Origin: Arthrobacter sp. S41
Lineage (GTDB): Bacteria; Actinomycetota; Actinomycetes; Actinomycetales; Micrococcaceae
Direction of reading: 5' to 3'
DNA: 64,000 nt
Assembly: GCF_004320535.1 (NCBI RefSeq)
Contig: NZ_SIHY01000002.1
Location: 519,788 to 583,787 of the forward strand
Below are positions 59,289 through 64,000 of this stretch, piece after piece. Made by a program: the position numbers and the translations under genes. Positions within the stretch are counted from its first letter, which is position 1. Each line of letters opens with the position of its first letter. Under the pieces are notes generated by a model. That model saw only the letters and a list, made by a program, of their open reading frames with translations. It did not search any database and was not told where the DNA came from.

Positions 59289-60752
59289 GTGGGTACCGCA
59301 GAACCAAACCACAACACCGAGCAGAATTACGACCTAGTGGTCGTAGCCAACCGACTACCCGTAGACCGGATCACCAATCCGGACGGGTCACAAGGTTTCA
59401 GACGTTCGCCCGGTGGTTTGGTCACCGCTTTAGCTCCCATCATGGCCGCCTCCGATGGAGCATGGGTCGGCTGGCATGGTGGAGTCGACGAAGAGTTAGA
59501 TAGCTTCGACAAGGACAACATCCACCTGGCCCCAGTGCCACTAAGTGAAGACGATCTAACCCTTTACTATGAGGGCTTCTCCAACTCCACCCTTTGGCCG
59601 CTTTACCACGACGTCATCGTCCCGCCGGAGTACCACCGCACCTGGTGGGACCGCTACAAGAAAATCAATCAGCGGTTCGCCGACGCCGTGCTAAAAATTG
59701 CCGCGCCTAACGCCACCGTCTGGGTCCACGATTACCAGCTGCAGCTGGTCCCGCAGATGATCCGCGTTGCCCGCCCCGATTTGAAGATCGGCTTCTTCCT
59801 GCACATTCCGTTCCCGGCCGCTAGCCTCTTCTCACAGTTGCCTTGGCGTACACAGATCCTGCAGGGCCTCGCCGGAGCGGACCTCGTGGGTTTCCAACGC
59901 GAGACTGATGCGTCAAACTTCCTTCGTTGCCTGCGCCGTTTCACTGACTACTCAACCAAGGGCGACGTTGCTACCCCTTCAGCGAGCAATCAGATGCAGA
60001 ACTTGTGCCGGGCCAAGGCACACCCGATCTCCATCGATACCGAGCAAATTGCCAAACTGTCCCGTGATCCGCAGATCATTGCCAGGGCCGCCCAGATCCG
60101 TAATGAACTGGGCAACCCGAAGACTGTCATTCTTGGCGTGGACCGACTCGACTACACCAAGGGCATCCGTCACCGGCTCAAGGCCTACGGCGAACTTTTA
60201 GCCGACGAACAATTGCGCGCAGGCGACGTGTGCCTAATTCAGGTAGCCAGCCCCAGCCGCGAAAACGTGGACACCTACATGGAGTTACGTGATCAGGTGG
60301 AGCTCATGGTCGGTCAAATCACCGGTCAGCATGACACCCTGAGCCACACCACGCTGCGCTACTTGCACCAGTCCTACCCGTTGCGCGAAATGATCGCGAT
60401 GTATCTGGCCGCCGACGTTCTGCTCGTGACCGCGCTGCGCGACGGTATGAACTTGGTTGCCAAGGAATACGTCGCAGCGCATCAAGATGGCCGCGGTGTG
60501 CTGGTGCTCTCCGAATACACCGGCGCCGCAGACCAGCTCACGCAGGCTGTTCTGGTGAACCCTCACGACATCGACGGCATGAAGGACAAGATCATCGCCG
60601 CGGTGAAAATGAACGAGGCCGAACAGGAAAAGCGGATGCGTCGCATGAACCGACACCTAAAGGTTAATGACGTAACCCGCTGGTCCGAGGTGTTCCTCGC
60701 CGAGCTCGCCGAAATCAGCGCCACCACCTCTGCCAATGCCGGCACCCGCTAA
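59289..60752 (+). CDS. otsA: Trehalose-6-phosphate synthase
   Basis: Glycosyltransferase family 20 enzyme joining UDP-(or GDP-)glucose and glucose-6-phosphate. The 487 residues show VVVANRLPVDR, HDYQLQLVPQMIR, FFLHIPFPA, GVDRLDYTKGI and RDGMNLVAKEYVA. Start GTG with AGGAGG 6 bases upstream. It overlaps otsB by 17 bases, giving an operon for compatible-solute synthesis. Regulation by stress is likely but not visible. Confidence 0.96.
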   Translation: MGTAEPNHNTEQNYDLVVVANRLPVDRITNPDGSQGFRRSPGGLVTALAPIMAASDGAWVGWHGGVDEELDSFDKDNIHLAPVPLSEDDLTLYYEGFSNSTLWPLYHDVIVPPEYHRTWWDRYKKINQRFADAVLKIAAPNATVWVHDYQLQLVPQMIRVARPDLKIGFFLHIPFPAASLFSQLPWRTQILQGLAGADLVGFQRETDASNFLRCLRRFTDYSTKGDVATPSASNQMQNLCRAKAHPISIDTEQIAKLSRDPQIIARAAQIRNELGNPKTVILGVDRLDYTKGIRHRLKAYGELLADEQLRAGDVCLIQVASPSRENVDTYMELRDQVELMVGQITGQHDTLSHTTLRYLHQSYPLREMIAMYLAADVLLVTALRDGMNLVAKEYVAAHQDGRGVLVLSEYTGAADQLTQAVLVNPHDIDGMKDKIIAAVKMNEAEQEKRMRRMNRHLKVNDVTRWSEVFLAELAEISATTSANAGTR

Positions 60753-61572
60753 TCCGGAGTTAGCTCCGGTGAACACAGGAACGAACTTGACCTTGCCTGA
60801 GATCGACAACGACCTGCGCGCAGCGCTGGCAGCGTTTGCCGCCCATGAACGCGTCCTTGTGGCGTTGGACTTCGACGGAACCATGTCTCCGCTGGTAGAC
60901 CGGCCCGAAGATGCCCGCCCATTGCCCGACTCTGCGCTAGCTTTCCAGAGCCTTAGCCAGCGCCCCGGGATCTACGCAGCTTTGGTTTCTGGACGCAATC
61001 TTGCCTCCCTCGCGGCCGTGTATCCAGAACCGGTGCCCGAGATCTGCATTGGTTCCCATGGCGCAGAACGGCGCGTGCCTCAAGAATTCAGCGCGGACTG
61101 GGAGGAGCAACCGCTTAGCGCCGTGCAACTAGATCGGCTGAAGCAGCTGAGCACTGCGCTAGAGACGATCGCCCAAATGCACAAGGACGTCACCTTGGAA
61201 TATAAGCCCTCGGCAACGGTTCTCCATGTGCGTCGCGCACAGCCCGAGGTGGGCATTGCTGCGATTGCAGAAGCCAAGTTGGCCTTGAGTTCGATCCCCG
61301 GGGTCAAGCTCCTTGAGGGCAAATCTGTCTTGGAAGCTTCAGTGCATCAGGGCGATAAAGGCGAGAGCTTAACGTGGCTTCGAGAATTGTTACACGTCGA
61401 CGCCGTGCTCTTTGTGGGTGATGATGTGACCGACGAAAACGGGTTTAGGGTTCTGACGTCCAGTGATCTCGGCATTAAGGTCGGTCCAGGCGAAACATTG
61501 GCCCGACATCGTATAGCCACGCCCCAAGATTTGCCACATCTTTTGCAAATTCTGATTTCCATGCGAAACTAA
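60736..61572 (+). CDS. otsB: Trehalose-6-phosphate phosphatase
   Basis: HAD-superfamily phosphatase releasing trehalose, 278 residues. HAD motifs: LDFDGTMSPLVD (motif I), VSGRN (motif II), and GDDVTDENGF (motif IV); GSHGAERR is family-typical. The start overlaps otsA by 17 bases. Second step of the OtsAB pathway. Confidence 0.95.
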   Translation: MPAPANPELAPVNTGTNLTLPEIDNDLRAALAAFAAHERVLVALDFDGTMSPLVDRPEDARPLPDSALAFQSLSQRPGIYAALVSGRNLASLAAVYPEPVPEICIGSHGAERRVPQEFSADWEEQPLSAVQLDRLKQLSTALETIAQMHKDVTLEYKPSATVLHVRRAQPEVGIAAIAEAKLALSSIPGVKLLEGKSVLEASVHQGDKGESLTWLRELLHVDAVLFVGDDVTDENGFRVLTSSDLGIKVGPGETLARHRIATPQDLPHLLQILISMRN

Positions 61573-61637
61573 AGTGTCCTAACTCACTTTCACTATGGAT
61601 CGTCGGGCACGTACCTGCCCGTGAAAGGATTGTCATC

Positions 61638-62705
61638 ATGGCAACTGTGACCTTTGATAAGGCCACCCGTATCTACCCAGGCGCGCTAGTTCCCTCAGTA
61701 GATGCAATCGACCTCGAAATCCAAGACGGGGAATTCCTCGTACTCGTTGGCCCTTCAGGCTGCGGTAAGTCGACCACCCTGCGCATGCTTGCAGGACTGG
61801 AAGAAGTGGATTCGGGTCGGATTCTCATCGGCGATAAGGACGTTACCAACGTTCCGCCCAAGGACCGCGACATCGCAATGGTTTTCCAGAACTATGCGTT
61901 GTACCCACATATGACCGTCGCTGAAAACATGGGCTTTGCCCTGAAGATCGCCGGTGTGGACAAGGAAGAGCGCAACCGTCGCGTGCTTGAAGCGGCGAAG
62001 CTTCTGGACCTTGAGCAGTACTTGACCCGTAAGCCAAAGGCACTCTCCGGTGGTCAGCGTCAGCGTGTGGCCATGGGCCGAGCTATCGTTCGTTCACCGC
62101 AGGTGTTCTTGATGGATGAGCCGCTGTCTAACTTGGACGCCAAGTTGCGTGTACAGACTCGTACACAGATTGCTTCTTTGACTCGACGCCTCGGCGTTAC
62201 GACCGTATACGTGACTCACGATCAGGTGGAAGCCTTGACCATGGGTGACCGCGTTGCGGTTCTCAAGGACGGCGAACTGCAGCAGGTTGGCACTCCTCGC
62301 GAACTCTACGACCGCCCACGCAACGTTTTTGTTGCTGGTTTCATTGGCTCTCCTGCAATGAACTTGGTCAAGTTGGAGGCCGTAAACGGACAGGTTGCTT
62401 TTGGCAACGCGCTGATCCAGGTTGCCGGTGCAAACGGTGGCACCACCTTGGGCTTCCGTCCCGAAGACATCGACATTGTCGGCGCCGGCGAGGGCGTGGA
62501 GATCATCGTGGACGTTGTTGAAGAGCTCGGCGCTGACGCGTACATCTACGGTTCGGCAGAACTTGCTGGCGAAACGCAGATCGTCGTGGTTCGTGTTGAT
62601 GGACGTACTCCCCCAGCACGTGGGCAGCGACTAAATATCGCTCCACGTCTGCAGCACATCCACCTCTTTGATACCGAGAGTGGCGCTCGTCTAGACGAAG
62701 CCTAA
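61638..62705 (+). CDS. Sugar ABC transporter ATPase (MsiK/UgpC type)
   Basis: A 355-residue ATPase of carbohydrate importers. It contains Walker A GPSGCGKST, Q-loop FQNYALYPHMTV, signature LSGGQRQRVAMGRAIV, Walker B VFLMDEPLSNLDAKLR, and the C-terminal TOBE regulatory domain (GFRPEDIDIV..., about 265-355). No permease or binding-protein genes are adjacent, consistent with an MsiK-like ATPase shared by several sugar systems. GAAAGGA lies 10 bases before the ATG. It ends at a strong terminator. Confidence 0.93.
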   Translation: MATVTFDKATRIYPGALVPSVDAIDLEIQDGEFLVLVGPSGCGKSTTLRMLAGLEEVDSGRILIGDKDVTNVPPKDRDIAMVFQNYALYPHMTVAENMGFALKIAGVDKEERNRRVLEAAKLLDLEQYLTRKPKALSGGQRQRVAMGRAIVRSPQVFLMDEPLSNLDAKLRVQTRTQIASLTRRLGVTTVYVTHDQVEALTMGDRVAVLKDGELQQVGTPRELYDRPRNVFVAGFIGSPAMNLVKLEAVNGQVAFGNALIQVAGANGGTTLGFRPEDIDIVGAGEGVEIIVDVVEELGADAYIYGSAELAGETQIVVVRVDGRTPPARGQRLNIAPRLQHIHLFDTESGARLDEA

Positions 62706-62711
62706 AGAATC

Positions 62712-62759
62712 AGAAAAGCAGGCGGTAAGAAAGGAAACTTTCTTACCGCCTGCTTTTCT
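62712..62759 (+). terminator. Terminator of the ABC ATPase gene
   Basis: Perfect 22-base arms (62712-62733 and 62738-62759) around GAAA, with TTTTCTTTT after the stem. Reads for the plus strand. Confidence 0.9.
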
Positions 62760-62786
62760 TTTGGGCAAAGAACCCAAGTTAAACAT

Positions 62787-62817
62787 CGAAGGCCCCGAAT
62801 CAAATTCGGGGCCTTCG
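62787..62817 (-). terminator. Terminator of the 5S rRNA gene
   Basis: Fourteen-base perfect arms CGAAGGCCCCGAAT/ATTCGGGGCCTTCG with a 3-base loop, 8 bases past the 5S 3' end on the minus strand; tail ATGTTTAAC. Confidence 0.8.
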
Positions 62818-62825
62818 GCAAATTA

Positions 62826-62944
62826 TGCCCGGCGATGACCTACTCTCCCACACCCTCCCGAGTGCAGTACCATCGGCGCTGTGGGTCTTAGCTTCCGGGT
62901 TCGGTATGGGACCGGGCGTTTCCCCCACGCTATGATCGCCGTAA
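62826..62944 (-). rRNA. rrf: 5S rRNA (orphan copy)
   Basis: About 119 nt on the minus strand. The conserved blocks are UACGGCGAUC near the 5' end, CCCAUACCGAACCCGGAAG in the loop region, and GGGAGAGUAGGUCAUCGCCGG at the 3' end; helix I pairs. Ends are approximate. It is not directly preceded by a 23S gene: the next upstream element on this strand is another 5S about 1 kb away. Confidence 0.95.
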
Positions 62945-63805
62945 CTCTATACCTCATGGCGAACCATGGGAAAACTACGGTGTCATCCGCGATTGCGACA
63001 ACTCCACAACTATATCAGCCGGTTTGCCGCAGTACCAATTCAAGGCCGTCCTGGCTTGGTGGCCTTGACCACAGGACGGCGCAGGCATCTTGTTCACACT
63101 TCATCGAACGGACGCCCTCCACGCAGCCAAGCTACGCGGACAGCCCGAGAATCACGAACTAGCAGCACGCATCATTTAGATCCGGAGCGACCATAGCGGC
63201 TCTGGAGTCTAGCTGTAGTGCCGTACTACAAACGTGGTGACAGGCGGGCCAGACTACGGCTGCCCAGAGGCTCCTGCGGCGATTGGCAAGCTGATACGAA
63301 CAGCGTTAGCCAGACATGCGTTCCACCTCGCGACACCTATGGCATCCGTCAGGCTCCTACGCCTCAGTGAAACCCACCAGAGGGCAGCTCTCACGCATGG
63401 CGGCGTAGCCTCGCTATGATAGGTGCAGCCAGGAAAGGTACGCAAGCCACTCCAAGTGCTGCTCACGCCAACAACGAAAGAGTAACGGCATCGATTCTTC
63501 AAGAAGGTACTAGCCAGCTCAATTGCTCTTAGAGAAGAAGTCGACTCTACCGAAGGGCTGATTTAGCTAAGTACCGTGCGCAGTACCGGCCAGCCTCGTG
63601 CGCCGAAACCAGCAAGGTCCTGGCATGTGGGTGCATCCAACATCTCTGCTCGTGTACAGCCTGCCTGCATGGATCCCAGCAGAGGATAGATCGCAACAGG
63701 GACGATACCCACCTACTGCCTGTGCCGTCCTGGTCTGCAGTGGGTGCACGCCCCTCAGCCTCGGTCGGCTGCTGTAGCCGGAAGCCGTCACCAGTTCTTT
63801 AAACA
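62945..63805. other. Non-coding spacer between two 5S copies
   Basis: About 860 bases upstream of the orphan 5S and downstream of the 5S copy that runs off the window. I find no credible gene on either strand; the open frames are short, with no domain. It is not 23S rRNA. It could contain a promoter for the orphan 5S. Confidence 0.5.
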
Positions 63806-63811
63806 GGAAAA

Positions 63812-63839
63812 AGGGGGTCGAGCTTCAGCTCAACCCCCT
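63812..63839 (-). terminator. Terminator of the upstream 5S/rRNA operon
   Basis: Twelve-base arms AGGGGGTCGAGC/GCTCAACCCCCT with one mismatch, loop TTCA; on the minus strand followed by TTTTTCC. A strong rho-independent signal. Confidence 0.85.
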
Positions 63840-63886
63840 ACCAACCAGCAATCAGCAACCAACCCACCGTTGGTGGTTAAACAGGT

Positions 63887-63914
63887 GAGGCCCCAACCAA
63901 AAGGTTAGGGCCTC
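63887..63914 (-). terminator. Second rRNA-operon hairpin
   Basis: GAGGCCCCAACC/GGTTAGGGCCTC (one mismatch) around AAAA, 29 bases beyond the 5S 3' end on the minus strand. With the hairpin at 63812 it forms tandem terminators. Confidence 0.7.
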
Positions 63915-63942
63915 AAACCAACATTCATCTTTATTAAGTTAA

Positions 63943-64000
63943 GTCCGGCGGTGACCTACTCTCCCACACCCTCACGAGTGCAGTACCATCGGCGCAGTGG
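63943..64000 (-). rRNA. rrf: 5S rRNA, 3' part, running off the right edge
   Basis: The last 58 bases match the 3' half of the 5S at 62826-62944 with three differences in the comparable 55 bases (62836 A/G, one C/A and one T/A change). It is the 3' end of a second 5S gene on the minus strand, whose operon (23S, 16S) would lie beyond the window. Confidence 0.92.

Noticed and set aside
63234..63502. Short open frames in the 5S spacer
   Set aside because: Low-quality translations, no ribosome-binding sites, and antisense overlaps.

Overview
The window looks like a core chromosome segment of an actinobacterium, most likely Micrococcaceae (Arthrobacter/Glutamicibacter-like). Supporting signs are an IdeR/DtxR repressor almost identical in layout to the corynebacterial one, DUF3027 and DUF3263 proteins, a CIRCE-controlled groL without groES, two c-di-AMP (ydaO-type) riboswitches before cell-wall hydrolases, a lone WXG100 protein, a PhoP-like two-component pair, OtsAB, and frequent GTG/TTG or apparently leaderless starts. 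The base composition looks moderate for the group. The species is inference.

Layout. 1-7.3 kb: partial App1-like phosphatase; a probable glutarate/lysine-degradation operon (CoA-transferase, glutaryl-CoA dehydrogenase, semialdehyde dehydrogenase, 3-hydroxyacyl-CoA dehydrogenase) under a GntR/FCD regulator; divergent inositol-phosphatase. 7.4-11.4 kb: agmatinase-family ureohydrolase translationally coupled to a TPP-dependent decarboxylase-like enzyme, with an XRE-cupin regulator, suggesting guanidino-compound (arginine-derived) catabolism. 11.5-21 kb: DinB, VIT/ferritin-like transporter, LOG protein, SWIM-SNF2 helicase, MHS transporter. 21-29.2 kb: sucCD, pcrA, tRNA-Arg(CCT), ROK regulator, NUDIX, HNH. 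29.4-32.6 kb: two c-di-AMP riboswitch-controlled peptidoglycan hydrolases, then ideR. 32.9-46 kb: serC, cold-shock protein, PhoP/PhoR-like pair, WXG100, DUF4031-HD fusion, groL with CIRCE, LytR_C and DUF3263 proteins, ung, ThrE exporter, LLM oxidoreductase. 46.1-50.6 kb: tRNA-Val(CAC), GNAT, a two-gene Type II restriction-modification module, DUF808 protein.

50.83-57.82 kb is a 7 kb integrative element in tRNA-Thr(TGT). It is bounded by 43-bp direct repeats and carries xis, a tyrosine integrase that appears frameshifted just before its catalytic tyrosine, a secreted toxin-like protein followed by an acidic putative immunity protein and a membrane protein with a GNAT-like tail, a lipoprotein mini-subtilase, and truncated genes at its left end. 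This toxin-like cassette is the most promising undescribed system in the window.

57.9-64 kb: DsbA-like protein, otsAB, MsiK/UgpC-type ATPase, then a minus-strand 5S rRNA about 1 kb beyond another 5S copy that runs off the end. The spacer between them appears non-coding.
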